NCBI RefSeq assembly: GCF_014396585.1
Contig: NZ_CP060717.1
Span: 1,116,001-1,180,000 of the forward strand
Reading direction: 5' to 3'
Source of the DNA: Sphingomonas rhizophila
GTDB lineage: Bacteria; Pseudomonadota; Alphaproteobacteria; Sphingomonadales; Sphingomonadaceae
Length of the DNA: 64,000 nucleotides
The notes under the pieces are model-generated. The model was not told the origin of the DNA. It worked only from the letters and a program-made list of their open reading frames with translations, and made no database searches. This document shows positions 32,770 to 43,182 of the stretch, piece by piece (position 1 is the first letter of the stretch; each line of letters opens with the position of its first letter). A program made the position numbers and the translations under genes.

Positions 32770-32801
32770 TGCTTAGCTTCCGTACCATGGTACGGAATCA
32801 A
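32770..32801 (-). promoter_or_regulatory. MerR-family-type promoter and operator of the glutaredoxin-MauE operon
   Basis: On the minus strand a -35 box TTGATT (32801-32796) and a -10 box TAAGCA (32775-32770) are separated by 20 bases, too long for an ordinary sigma-70 promoter. The spacer is nearly filled by the perfect palindrome TTCCGTACCATGGTACGGAA (32778-32797). Its half-sites CCGTAC-N4-GTACGG are those of the mercury mer operator, which also lies in an over-long spacer. This is the hallmark of promoters untwisted by MerR-type activators. Confidence 0.75.
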
Positions 32802-32817
32802 GCGTTTTTACTGCCGA

Positions 32818-33033
32818 CTAAAGGATGAAGGTCGGCGTCGGGTCGACGATCGGCGGAACCGTCCTTGTGCGGCAATCGGTCCGAGGCGCCTTGGCGCGCT
32901 GGGGATCGCCAGCCGGGCGCGCGCAGGCTTGCTTCTTCACCTGCTCGTTCTGAACGGTGTTGCCAGCCAACGCAGCGGCCGGAGCCGTTCCGATGAGGAG
33001 TGCAAAGGCAAGCGCGATCCGCATGCCAGGCAT
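32818..33033 (-). CDS. Small secreted protein of unknown function
   Basis: 71 residues: a signal peptide (MRIALAFALLIGTAPAAALA) and a short basic mature part with two cysteines (KKQACARP, RTDCRTRT) ending PIVDPTPTFIL. Two starts are possible, ATG at 33033 or ATG at 33024. I recognise no family. It lies just upstream of the MerR-type promoter on the same strand and 47 bases from pyrG. Pattern of short, Pro-rich exported peptides is common in sphingomonads. Confidence 0.55.
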   Translation of the reverse strand: MPGMRIALAFALLIGTAPAAALAGNTVQNEQVKKQACARPAGDPQRAKAPRTDCRTRTVPPIVDPTPTFIL

Positions 33034-33080
33034 TTAACCTGAATTATCCTGAACAGCAAATGAAGCGGTTGCGAAACGAC

Positions 33081-34727
<1,647 letters not shown>

Positions 34728-34789
34728 TTAGGGATGCGCGCCGCCCACTGGCAAGCGCGCGAATCAGATAATTCGAAAAAAGCTTGCGC

Positions 34790-35173
34790 TTACTGGGCGA
34801 GCGGGACCGCCGGGGCGGGCTGGTTGGCCGGCTGCGCGCCGTTCGACGGCTGCGCCGGCGCTGCGCCCGGAAGCGTCATCGGGTTGGCCGCGGGCGCCTG
34901 CTGGGCCGGGGTGTCCTTGACCAGCGACGTGTCGATCTTCGGCGCTTCGCGGGTCACGCCGGCGATCGCGGCAAGCACGATCGACAGGATGATGAAGATA
35001 CCGCCCAGGATCGCGGTGGCGCGGGTCAGGAAATCCGCCGCGCCGCGCGCCGTCATAAACCCGGCCGACGAACCGCCGACGCCGAGCCCGCCACCTTCCG
35101 ATCGCTGCATGAGGATCACGCCGACCAGCGAGGCGGCGACGAGCGCTTGGACGATCAGGAGGAAGGTGAACAT
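34790..35173 (-). CDS. secG: Preprotein translocase subunit SecG
   Basis: Small SecYEG accessory subunit at the inner membrane. 127 residues with two transmembrane helices (FLLIVQALVAASLVGVILM and ILGGIFIILSIVLAAIAGV) joined by the typical loop QRSEGGGLGVGGSSAGFMTARGAADFLTR, split here as QRSEGGGLG and FMTARG. The C-terminal Pro/Ala/Gln-rich tail (about 85-127) is usual for alphaproteobacteria. It is between tpiA and pyrG on the same strand. Confidence 0.93.
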   Translation of the reverse strand: MFTFLLIVQALVAASLVGVILMQRSEGGGLGVGGSSAGFMTARGAADFLTRATAILGGIFIILSIVLAAIAGVTREAPKIDTSLVKDTPAQQAPAANPMTLPGAAPAQPSNGAQPANQPAPAVPLAQ

Positions 35174-35228
35174 GACGGTCTTTCGATCAAAGGTGGTGGC
35201 GCGCCCTTACTGAGGACGCCGTGAAAAC

Positions 35229-35966
35229 TCAACGCGTTGCCTGGATGATGGGGATGAAATCCGCTGCTGCAAGGCTGGCCCCGCCGACCAGCGCACCGTC
35301 GACATCGGCGACCGCGAAGATTTCTGCCGCGTTCGATGCCTTGACCGAGCCACCGTATAGAATGCGAATCCTGTCGCCCTCGTCACCGAAGGCGGCCATC
35401 AGGCGGAGGCGCAGCGCGGCATGCATTTCCTCGATATCCGCGACCGACGGCACCTTGCCGGTGCCGATCGCCCAGATCGGCTCATAGGCGATCGCGAACC
35501 TGTCAGCGGTTACGGAGCCGGGAAGTGAGGCGTCGAGTTGCGCGGTTACGGTGGTGATAGCCTGTCCGGATTCGCGGACCGCATCGCTCTCGCCGATGCA
35601 AAGGATAACGCCGAGCCTGGCCGCCAGCGCGGCCTCGGCCTTGGCGCGGACGTTGGCGTCGGTTTCGCCCTGCGCTTCACGCCGTTCGGAATGGCCAACG
35701 ATGGTCAGGGAAGCACCCGCGTCGAGCAGCATCGCGGAGGAAACGCAGCCGGTGTGCGCGCCCTTCGGCGCCGGATGCACGTCCTGGCCGCCGATGGCGA
35801 AGCCGGGAACGGCGCGGGCCGCGCGTTCGATGAGAGTTGCCGGCAAGCACAGCGCGACATCAGACTGCGGGTTGTCGCCAGCGGCGTGGGCAATTTCCGC
35901 GATCGCCGCAATATCCGCCGCAAGGCCGTGCATCTTCCAGTTCCCGGCCACCAGCATTCGACGCAT
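35229..35966 (-). CDS. tpiA: Triosephosphate isomerase
   Basis: Interconverts dihydroxyacetone phosphate and glyceraldehyde-3-phosphate. 245 residues with all catalytic residues: Lys11 in GNWKMHG, His92 in IVGHSERR, Glu162 in AYEPIWAIGTGK, and the phosphate loop YGGSVKASNA. It diverges from ppiD across 91 bases and leads secG and pyrG. Confidence 0.96.
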   Translation of the reverse strand: MRRMLVAGNWKMHGLAADIAAIAEIAHAAGDNPQSDVALCLPATLIERAARAVPGFAIGGQDVHPAPKGAHTGCVSSAMLLDAGASLTIVGHSERREAQGETDANVRAKAEAALAARLGVILCIGESDAVRESGQAITTVTAQLDASLPGSVTADRFAIAYEPIWAIGTGKVPSVADIEEMHAALRLRLMAAFGDEGDRIRILYGGSVKASNAAEIFAVADVDGALVGGASLAAADFIPIIQATR

Positions 35967-36057
35967 GACGCTTGTCCCCTCCTCGCCCCGGCCAGTTGCG
36001 GCGGCGCGTTGCCGCCCCTAAAGCGACCCTTCGAATTTTCATAGCGCGAGTATCCCG

Positions 36058-37992
36058 ATGTCGTCTGCCTTTCGCCGCCTGTCCAAGTCCAAGGTCGGGA
36101 CCGGCATCATGGTGCTGTTCCTGGTCCTGATCGTCGGCAGCTTCGCGGTTGCCGACATGAATAACCTCGGGGGCGGCTTTGGCACGGGCAGCGGAACGAT
36201 CGCCAAGGTCGGCGGCGAACAGGTCACGGAACGCGACCTCAGCACCATGTTCGACCGCGCATTGACCCAGCAGCGTCGGGAAAATCCCGAGATCACTCCG
36301 GCAGCCCTGGCGGGCCAGTTCGACCAGATCGTCGACGAGCTGGTCAACGAACGGCTGATGGCCGCCTTCGCTGCCGACAACGACATCATCCTCTCGCGCC
36401 GCCTGGTTGACGCCCAGATCGCCAACCTTCCCCAGGCCAAGGGGCTGGATGGGAAGTTCAGCGAGCAAGGCTATGCCCGCTGGCTGCAATCCGAGAACCT
36501 GACCGACGCCTGGGTCCGGCGCCTGATCTCCACCGATATCCTCCAACGCACCATCCTGCTGCCGGTCGCAGCCAGTCCGCGCATGTCGGTCGGGATGGCG
36601 ACTCCCTATGCCTCTGTCCTGCTCGAACAGCGCCAGGGCGAGGTCGCGCTGGTGCTGACCGATGCGTTCAAGCAGGGACTGACACCTACTGTCGGCGACC
36701 TCCAGGCGTTCTACAACCAGAACAAGGGGCGCTACATGGTGCCCGAGCAGCGGGTGCTGCGCTTCGCGACGATCGCCGCGGACAAGGTCCCCGTGCCCGC
36801 ACCGACGGACCAGGAGATCGCTGCCTACTACAAGGCCAACGCCGCCACCTATGGCGGCGAGGAGAAACGGGTCATCAGCCAGGCCGTCGTCCAGGACCAG
36901 AAGGTCGCCGCGGGAATTGCTGCCCGGGCCAAGAGCGGAACGCCGTTCGCCGCCGCCGCCGCGCCTGCCGGCCTTTCGGCCGAGGACGTCAGCGTCGGTC
37001 CGCAGAGCAAGTCCGAATTCACCGGGCTGGCCGGCGCTGCCGTCGCCAACACCGTCTTTTCGGCAGCCTCCGGCGCGATCGTCGGTCCGGTGAAGTCCGA
37101 CCTTGGCTGGCACGTCATCCGCATCGATGCGGTCCAGCCCGCCAGCGGCAAGTCGCTGGCCGCGGCACGCGCCGAAATCGTCACCAAGCTCACCGCGGAC
37201 AAGCGCAAGGACGCGGTCGCCGATGCCGTCTCACGCGTCGAAGATGCGATTGCCGATGGCGCCAGCTTTGCAGATGCGGCCCGGGCATCGGGCCTGGCGA
37301 TCACCGACACCCCCCTGATCAATTCCGCCGGCAAGAGCCTGACGGACCCTGCCTACACCGTGCCGGCCAACTACGCGCAAGCCTTGAAGAGCGGCTTCGA
37401 CCTGAGTGAAGATGACGATCCGGTCGTCGACGAGCTGGCCGACAAGAGCGGCTATGTCATTGTCGGGCTGGGGCGCCTCGTGCCCGCCGCGCCGGCCCCC
37501 TTGGCAAGCATCCGTGACCGCGTCGCCACCGATTGGATCCAGAAACGCGCTGCGGACCAGGCTCGCGCGGTCGCTTCCTCGATTGCCGCCAAGGTGGCCG
37601 CCGGCCAGAGCCTTGCCGACGCGACGAAGGCCGCCGGCAAGGGCGTGTCGCCGCCATCGACGGTGACCGCTCGCCGCATCCAGCTTCGTCAAGCCGACCA
37701 GGCAAGCATCGCACCGCTGCGGATGCTGTTTTCCCTGCCCCAGGGCAAGAGCCGGATGGTGGCCGATCCGCAACAGCGCGGTTTCTTCATCGTTCGCACC
37801 ACGCGCATCGTCCCCGGCAACGCCTCGACGAATCCGGGCATCATCAGCCGGGTACAGGTCGAGATGCAGCAGACCTTGTCACAGGAACTTGCCCAGCAGT
37901 TCATGAGCGCGCTCCGCAAGGACATCAGCGTCAAGCGCAACGAGGATGCGATCGCGGCGGCCAAGAAGCGGCTGACGCAGGTCACCAACTAG
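36058..37992 (+). CDS. ppiD: Periplasmic folding chaperone PpiD-like (SurA N-domain, parvulin)
   Basis: Inner-membrane-anchored periplasmic chaperone acting near the Sec translocon. 644 residues: a cytosolic N-terminus, one TM helix (TGIMVLFLVLIVGSFAVADM, about 14-33), a SurA-type N-domain (IAKVGGEQVTERDLSTMF), a parvulin domain (about 270-370, GPVKSDLGWHVIRID), and further C-terminal chaperone regions (SLPQGKSRMV). It is 12 bases before the trpG/pabA gene; in relatives trpE lies in that gap. Confidence 0.88.
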   Translation: MSSAFRRLSKSKVGTGIMVLFLVLIVGSFAVADMNNLGGGFGTGSGTIAKVGGEQVTERDLSTMFDRALTQQRRENPEITPAALAGQFDQIVDELVNERLMAAFAADNDIILSRRLVDAQIANLPQAKGLDGKFSEQGYARWLQSENLTDAWVRRLISTDILQRTILLPVAASPRMSVGMATPYASVLLEQRQGEVALVLTDAFKQGLTPTVGDLQAFYNQNKGRYMVPEQRVLRFATIAADKVPVPAPTDQEIAAYYKANAATYGGEEKRVISQAVVQDQKVAAGIAARAKSGTPFAAAAAPAGLSAEDVSVGPQSKSEFTGLAGAAVANTVFSAASGAIVGPVKSDLGWHVIRIDAVQPASGKSLAAARAEIVTKLTADKRKDAVADAVSRVEDAIADGASFADAARASGLAITDTPLINSAGKSLTDPAYTVPANYAQALKSGFDLSEDDDPVVDELADKSGYVIVGLGRLVPAAPAPLASIRDRVATDWIQKRAADQARAVASSIAAKVAAGQSLADATKAAGKGVSPPSTVTARRIQLRQADQASIAPLRMLFSLPQGKSRMVADPQQRGFFIVRTTRIVPGNASTNPGIISRVQVEMQQTLSQELAQQFMSALRKDISVKRNEDAIAAAKKRLTQVTN

Positions 37993-38004
37993 ATTCCAAG
38001 CGTC

Positions 38005-38595
38005 ATGACGGCGCGACAGCCCCGGTTGCTGCTGATCGATAACGTCGACAGCTTCACCTTCATGCTGGCCGACTATTTGCTGCAGGCCGGTGCAGAGGTC
38101 CGGGTCGAACGCAACGATGCGCTGACGGTTGATGAAGCGATTGCGGCCAATGCTGACGGCGTCGTCGTCTCGCCGGGACCGGGGGCGCCAGCGGAAGCGG
38201 GGATTTCGGTCGCGCTTGCCGGGGAGTGCGTGAGGCGCGGTGTCCCCTTTCTCGGCGTTTGCCTGGGACACCAGGCGCTGGCCGTGGCGTGCGGGTCGAC
38301 GGTCGAGCGCACCGCGCCGATCCACGGAAAGGTTGCCGCCGTGCGGCACGACGGGTCGGGCCTGTTCACCGGCCTCCCCTCACCCTTCGCGGCCACTCGA
38401 TATCATTCGCTGGCCGTGCCGGACCCGAAGCCGCCACTCGTCGCGAACGCGTGGAGTGATGATGGCACAGTGATGGCCATGCGGCATGCACAGGCACCGG
38501 CGCACGGCGTGCAGTTCCACCCGGAGAGCGTCGCCAGCGAACAAGGCCTCGTCCTGCTACGCGCCTTTGTCGGCAGGTGCGCTGAACTCGCTTGA
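38005..38595 (+). CDS. trpG: Glutamine amidotransferase subunit of anthranilate/aminodeoxychorismate synthase
   Basis: Class I glutaminase (196 aa) that supplies ammonia to TrpE or PabB. The nucleophile is in GVCLGHQAL, the oxyanion strand is VVSPGPGAP, and the catalytic pair is HPES; LLLIDNVDSFTFML is the characteristic opening. TrpG and PabA cannot be told apart by sequence, and many bacteria use one protein for both. Neither trpE nor trpD/trpC is next to it, so a folate (pabA) role may be what keeps it. lexA follows after 60 bases. Confidence 0.9.
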   Translation: MTARQPRLLLIDNVDSFTFMLADYLLQAGAEVRVERNDALTVDEAIAANADGVVVSPGPGAPAEAGISVALAGECVRRGVPFLGVCLGHQALAVACGSTVERTAPIHGKVAAVRHDGSGLFTGLPSPFAATRYHSLAVPDPKPPLVANAWSDDGTVMAMRHAQAPAHGVQFHPESVASEQGLVLLRAFVGRCAELA

Positions 38596-38619
38596 CCTAC
38601 CCCGTTACGTTGCCTACAC

Positions 38620-38634
38620 GTTCCCCGTTCGTTC
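38620..38634 (+). promoter_or_regulatory. LexA (SOS) box of lexA
   Basis: GTTC-N7-GTTC, the exact alphaproteobacterial LexA consensus, 22 bases upstream of the lexA start codon. This predicts autorepression of lexA and release on DNA damage. Confidence 0.85.
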
Positions 38635-38655
38635 CTTTTGCGCCGGGAGATCGAC

Positions 38656-39303
38656 GTGCTTACGTCCAAGCAGCATGAATTGCTTCGCTTCATCCAGGAT
38701 CGGTTGGCTGCAACCGGAGTCAGCCCGAGCTTCGACGAGATGCGCGAGGCGCTCGACCTCAAGTCCAAGTCGGGCGTGCATCGCTTGATCTCGGCACTCG
38801 AGGAACGGTCCTTCATTCGCCGCCTTCCCAACCGGGCGCGTGCGCTCGAGGTGCTGCGGATGCCGGATGCGGCGGTGGCCGCGACGGCAGCGCCCCGACC
38901 GCTCGTGCCTGCGCCTGCCAACGACATGATCGAAATCCCGCTGCATGGCCGGATCGCCGCCGGCACGCCGATCGAGGCGTTGCAGGGCACCGAGGGCTTC
39001 GCGGTTCCGGCCGCACTGCTCGGGCCGGGCGAACATTACGCGCTCGAAGTGTCGGGCGACTCGATGGTCGAGGAAGGTATCCTCGACGGCGATTACGCCC
39101 TTATCCGCAAGACCGAGACCGCGCGCGAGGGCGAGATCGTCGTCGCGCTGATTGATGCCGAGCATGCGACGCTCAAGACCTTCCGGCGCGAGGGTCAGAT
39201 GATCCGCCTCGACCCGGCCAACCGTCATTACGAAGCGCAGCGCTATCGCCCCGACCAGGTCCAGATCCAAGGCCGCCTCGCGGGTCTTATCCGCCGATAC
39301 TAG
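38656..39303 (+). CDS. lexA: SOS-response repressor LexA
   Basis: Repressor that self-cleaves with activated RecA. The GTG at 38656 has GGGAGA six bases upstream and gives 215 residues; a TTG six codons earlier is less likely. N-terminal winged helix ([31 protein letters not shown] as recognition region). The cleavage site is Ala102-Gly103 in RIAAGTP, and the catalytic dyad is Ser136 (SGDSMVEEG) and Lys174 (ATLKTF). A consensus LexA box lies directly upstream. Confidence 0.96.
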   Translation: MLTSKQHELLRFIQDRLAATGVSPSFDEMREALDLKSKSGVHRLISALEERSFIRRLPNRARALEVLRMPDAAVAATAAPRPLVPAPANDMIEIPLHGRIAAGTPIEALQGTEGFAVPAALLGPGEHYALEVSGDSMVEEGILDGDYALIRKTETAREGEIVVALIDAEHATLKTFRREGQMIRLDPANRHYEAQRYRPDQVQIQGRLAGLIRRY

Positions 39304-39304
39304 G

Positions 39305-39649
39305 ATGGCTCCCCCCCGCATCGACTACGTCGAATTGCCCAGCGTCACCGCGCATGAACTGACCCGATCATTCTACGCAAAAGCGTTCGGATGGACGTTC
39401 ACCGACTACGGCGCGGACTATGCGGCGACCACGACCGGAGACCTTGACGTTGGCCTCAATGGCCAGCCCGACGATGCCTTGTCCGCGCCGTTGCCGGTGG
39501 TGCGGGTCGATGATCTTGAAGCGGTGTTCGACGCGGTCAGCGACGCGGGCGGCGTAATCGCCAAGGCCATCTTCGCCTCTCCGGGTGGGCGCCGTTTCCA
39601 CTTCATCGATCCGTCTGGAAGCGAGCTTGCCGTGTGGAGCGACCGCTAG
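39305..39649 (+). CDS. VOC family (glyoxalase-fold) protein
   Basis: 114 residues spanning one complete vicinal-oxygen-chelate domain: the first beta-alpha-beta-beta-beta unit (IDYVELPSVTAHELTRSFYAKAFGW) and the second (LPVVRVDDLEAVFDAVSDAGG, FHFIDPSGSELAVW). The usual metal His/Glu pattern is only partly present, as in many small VOC proteins of unknown substrate. It follows lexA by one base after the stop and may share its transcript. Confidence 0.82.
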   Translation: MAPPRIDYVELPSVTAHELTRSFYAKAFGWTFTDYGADYAATTTGDLDVGLNGQPDDALSAPLPVVRVDDLEAVFDAVSDAGGVIAKAIFASPGGRRFHFIDPSGSELAVWSDR

Positions 39650-39712
39650 CGGGCTTGCGTGACCGACCGTCGGCTGCCAGCGTCCACCCGTGCCGAACAG
39701 GGGGGATGTGGC

Positions 39713-40990
39713 ATGGGGTATCGCGTCGACGCTTATGATCCGTATGGCAGTGTGCTCGAAGAGGAAGCGCTAGCAGACGGCAATTACCTGCTTCGCCATT
39801 GGCGCGGCCAGCTTCCGTTGGCGCAAAGCTACTGGCTGAACAGTTTCCTGGCGAACTTTGCACTCACCATCGTCGGCCTCACGCTGAAGTCGATGGGCGC
39901 GACCAGCATCGACCTTGCTTACTTCGCCGTGGCGTTCCTGTTTTATGTGCTGCTGGTCTACGCGGCTTCCATCTGGTCGATCGTCGGCGTGTGGCGTTCC
40001 GCGGGACGCCATCCCGCGCGCGGCGGATCGCCGGCGTGGGGCTTCATTGCCCGCGGCATGACCATCTTCAGCACCCTGGCACTGTTTGCCGCGACGCCCG
40101 GTCTTTGGGCACAATCGCGCGAGTTCGCGCTGATTGCCGTCGGCCGCGACCCGATCGGCGACCCGGCCAAGCTGACGTTGGTCGACGGCGGCAAGCGAAT
40201 GCTGTTGCGCGGCGCGATCACGGCGGGAACCGCTCACCGCTTCGAAAAGGCGATTGCAAACGCGGGATCGCTCCGGACCGTCGAGTTGCAGTCGCCCGGC
40301 GGACGGATCGCCGAAGCGCTCCGCATGGCGGAAATCATCAAGGCGCGCGGTTGGTCGACGCGGGTTGAGCGCGACTGCGAATCTGCCTGCACGCTGCTGC
40401 TCATGGCGGGAAAGGACCGCAGTGCAGACCCGATGGCGACAGTCGGTTTTCACCAGCCCGATTTTCCCGGCCTCAGCGCCTCTGACCGCGCCGAGATCAT
40501 TCGCATCAATCGCGACGATTATATCAAGGCCGGCGTCTCACCTGCCTTCGTCGACCGGATCATGGAAACCGAGCCGAACGACATGTGGTACCCGGTGCAT
40601 GCCGACATGGTCGACGCCGGCGTGCTGTCGGCGGAGGAAGTCGTCGTCGGCAACGATCGCGCGCGCCGTGAGCGGATGGAGGAGACGTTGGCGACCATGT
40701 TCGCCGCAGACCGGGCAGCAGTGGGCCAGCTCGTCGACGAAGTCACGCGCATCGACAATGTGTCTCGGCAAGGTAACGAACTCTCGGTCCGATACAGCGT
40801 GCTTCGGCCCCTTAGCCGATCGGAACTCGCCGCGATGAAGCGGGCGCTGGATCGCAATCTTCGTGCAATGCTGTGCGACAGTCCCCGGGCCCGGCTGATC
40901 GAGATGGGTGCAAGCTTTCGCTTCCACTATGTGGGGACGAAAGGCGAAGAAATTGCCGACGTGACCGTCAAGGATTGCGACGCGGCGTGA
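39713..40990 (+). CDS. Membrane protein with ClpP/crotonase-fold domain (COG3904-like)
   Basis: 425 residues from the ATG at 39713 (GGGGG seven bases upstream); a start at 39659 is possible. Three transmembrane helices in the first 130 residues (about 45-60, 68-92, 113-130) are followed by a ClpP/crotonase-like domain. There, LRGAITAGTAHRFEKAI, LQSPGGRIAEALRMAEII and the CESACTLLLMAG strand match the Ser-protease-like fold with a Ser in the nucleophile position. A helical C-terminus follows. COG3904-type periplasmic proteins of this kind have no firmly known substrate. Its 3' end overlaps comEC by 23 bases on the opposite strand. Confidence 0.75.
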   Translation: MGYRVDAYDPYGSVLEEEALADGNYLLRHWRGQLPLAQSYWLNSFLANFALTIVGLTLKSMGATSIDLAYFAVAFLFYVLLVYAASIWSIVGVWRSAGRHPARGGSPAWGFIARGMTIFSTLALFAATPGLWAQSREFALIAVGRDPIGDPAKLTLVDGGKRMLLRGAITAGTAHRFEKAIANAGSLRTVELQSPGGRIAEALRMAEIIKARGWSTRVERDCESACTLLLMAGKDRSADPMATVGFHQPDFPGLSASDRAEIIRINRDDYIKAGVSPAFVDRIMETEPNDMWYPVHADMVDAGVLSAEEVVVGNDRARRERMEETLATMFAADRAAVGQLVDEVTRIDNVSRQGNELSVRYSVLRPLSRSELAAMKRALDRNLRAMLCDSPRARLIEMGASFRFHYVGTKGEEIADVTVKDCDAA

Positions 40991-43136
40991 CCAACGCCCC
41001 TGATGTCCCCCACGGAAGTTGGCCGAGCCGGCCGGCGACTGTTTCGATACGTGGGATTTCGCCGAGGTAGACGGAAACACCGCCAACGCGTTCGAGGGCG
41101 GGCCGGTCAAGTTTCAGCCAACGCGGGGTGCAGCCGCGCGGCAATCGCCGTTCCGCGATGACTACGTCGGCGTCGGCACAGGCGGCGGTCAGGCGAGTCC
41201 ATTCGATACGGTCGGGCTGGCGAATGGCGAGGATTCGCCACGCCTTCCCGCTGCGCTCGATGTCAGCGAGGCAAGCCTCGCGAGAGCAGCGCGCAAGGGC
41301 CTGCTCCTCCAGCGCCCCCGGATCGCCGTCGAATGCGGACGCCTCCGCCAAGACGTTCCGCATGAAGTCGCCTGCCTTGGCACGGAGTAGTAGTGGCCGA
41401 CCGTCGGGCGCCAACAGGGCCATGTGCCTGCCGTCGCCGGTGACGAGCAAGTCCGGTACTGGTGCCGACGCCGCGAGCGCAGCGCCGGCGGCAAGCGGCG
41501 CCAGGCCCCACCATCGCCAGCGCCTGGTCCACAACGCGATCCAGAGTGCGCCGGCCACCATCGCGGCAAAGGCCGCGCGGGACATGGTCGGCAGCATCGT
41601 CACAGCCCCGTCCGCGCTGGAGACACGGCGCGCCAGTGCCAGCAAGAGATCGATCGCCCAGCCCGTTGCCGTCCACACAGGAGCGCCGAGGCCGACCACG
41701 TCGAGCAGCAATGCCGCTGCCTCCAGCGGCATGATCACGAAGGTCGTGAGGGGGATGGCGATCAGGTTGGCCGCGACGCCGTAAAGTCCGGAACGATGGA
41801 AGTGATAGAGCGCGAATGGCATCAGCGCAATCTCGACCGCGAGGCCGGTGATCAACAGGCCGGCCAGCGAGCGGCCCATGCGGAAAGGGACTGGTTCCTC
41901 GCGTCGGGCCAGAAAGTTGCGAACCGGCGCAAAGCCGTGGACAACGATGATCGCGGTGACCGCGGCGAAGCTTAGTTGGAAACTGGCTCCGGCGATCGCT
42001 TCGGGCCGGAACAGCAGCACGACCAGCGCGCCGACGGCGACGAGACGCAGGCTAATCGCCTCCCGGCCGAGAGCGATTCCGGCCAGCACCAGTAGCGCCG
42101 CGATGCAACTGCGCACCGTTGGCACCTGCATCCCGGTGAGCAGCGTGTAGGCAACACCTGCAAGCGCACCCATACCGGCCGAAATGAGGACCAGGTTCAG
42201 TCGCAGCGCGAGCCGTTCCGACAAGGCCAGCAAGCGCAGCGACAGCAGCATTGCCGCTGCCACGACGGCGGCGATGTGCAGACCGCTGACCGACAGCAGG
42301 TGGGTGAGACCCGAACGGCGCATGGCCTCTGCGTCCTCATCGCGGACGCCCGCCTGGTCTCCTGTTGCGAGCGCGGTCGCGATGCCGCCAGTAGAGCCCG
42401 GCAGGACCGTCCGGATATGACTGCCGAGCCGATCGCGAAGCCGGTCGAGGCCGCCACCCTTTCCCGGCCTCATCACCTCGACGGCACCGAGCGCCCGTCC
42501 GACACCGCCGATTTCCCGAAACCAGGCGTCGCGAGCGAAGTCATGCCCGCCGGGCAAGGCCATCGGCGGTGGCGGCTGGAGCCGGGCCCGCATCCAAACC
42601 GAAGCACCCGGCAGAAGCACGTCGGCGTTGTCGTCCGCCTTGACCGATACCCGTACCCGCGGCGGCAGGGTGTCGTCGTCGATCACCGACAGCGCCAAGC
42701 GCAGGTCGCCCTTGGCGGCAAGATGTTCGACACGCTCGATCGCTCCGGCGAACTCGACGATCACAGGTCTGGCAAGCCGCGGCGCCGCCACATGCTCCGA
42801 TCTCCACCAGATCAGTGCGCAGCCTGCCGCAAGCGCGAGACCGCCGGCGACCAGGGCGCGTGATGACCGAAGCCCCTGCCCCAATGCGGCCCCGCCGGCC
42901 ACCAGCGACATGGCAAAGGCGATCAAGCCGATCCAGCCACGCTCCCCGCCCACCCAGAACCAGCCGGCGATGCCCGCGCCAAAGCAGGCGACGAACCACA
43001 GCGGGAGTTGTCCGCGCTCCGCTTCCAGCAAGGCCTCTATCCGCGCCAGGAACCTGTCCCGGAACACAGGCAAAAAGGATGGGTGCGCCGGTTCCAGCGG
43101 CGCGACCACTATGTTAGGGGCGCTCACCTCGTTCAT
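40968..43136 (-). CDS. comEC: ComEC/Rec2 family DNA-uptake channel protein
   Basis: Inner-membrane channel for single-stranded DNA in natural transformation. From the ATG at 43136 it has 722 residues. A DUF4131 region (about 30-190) is followed by the Competence domain with many TM helices ([23 protein letters not shown] is its hallmark [10 protein letters not shown] stretch), and then a reduced C-terminal region. The metallo-beta-lactamase-like domain of long ComECs is not clearly recognisable, lacking the HxHxDH motif, as in other alphaproteobacterial forms. It diverges from gltX by 46 bases. Other competence genes are not in view. Confidence 0.88.
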   Translation of the reverse strand: MNEVSAPNIVVAPLEPAHPSFLPVFRDRFLARIEALLEAERGQLPLWFVACFGAGIAGWFWVGGERGWIGLIAFAMSLVAGGAALGQGLRSSRALVAGGLALAAGCALIWWRSEHVAAPRLARPVIVEFAGAIERVEHLAAKGDLRLALSVIDDDTLPPRVRVSVKADDNADVLLPGASVWMRARLQPPPPMALPGGHDFARDAWFREIGGVGRALGAVEVMRPGKGGGLDRLRDRLGSHIRTVLPGSTGGIATALATGDQAGVRDEDAEAMRRSGLTHLLSVSGLHIAAVVAAAMLLSLRLLALSERLALRLNLVLISAGMGALAGVAYTLLTGMQVPTVRSCIAALLVLAGIALGREAISLRLVAVGALVVLLFRPEAIAGASFQLSFAAVTAIIVVHGFAPVRNFLARREEPVPFRMGRSLAGLLITGLAVEIALMPFALYHFHRSGLYGVAANLIAIPLTTFVIMPLEAAALLLDVVGLGAPVWTATGWAIDLLLALARRVSSADGAVTMLPTMSRAAFAAMVAGALWIALWTRRWRWWGLAPLAAGAALAASAPVPDLLVTGDGRHMALLAPDGRPLLLRAKAGDFMRNVLAEASAFDGDPGALEEQALARCSREACLADIERSGKAWRILAIRQPDRIEWTRLTAACADADVVIAERRLPRGCTPRWLKLDRPALERVGGVSVYLGEIPRIETVAGRLGQLPWGTSGALVTPRRNP

Positions 43137-43182
43137 CGGCCCCGGCAACCAAAAGGAATTCGCGCCCCGCGCAAGCCACATT

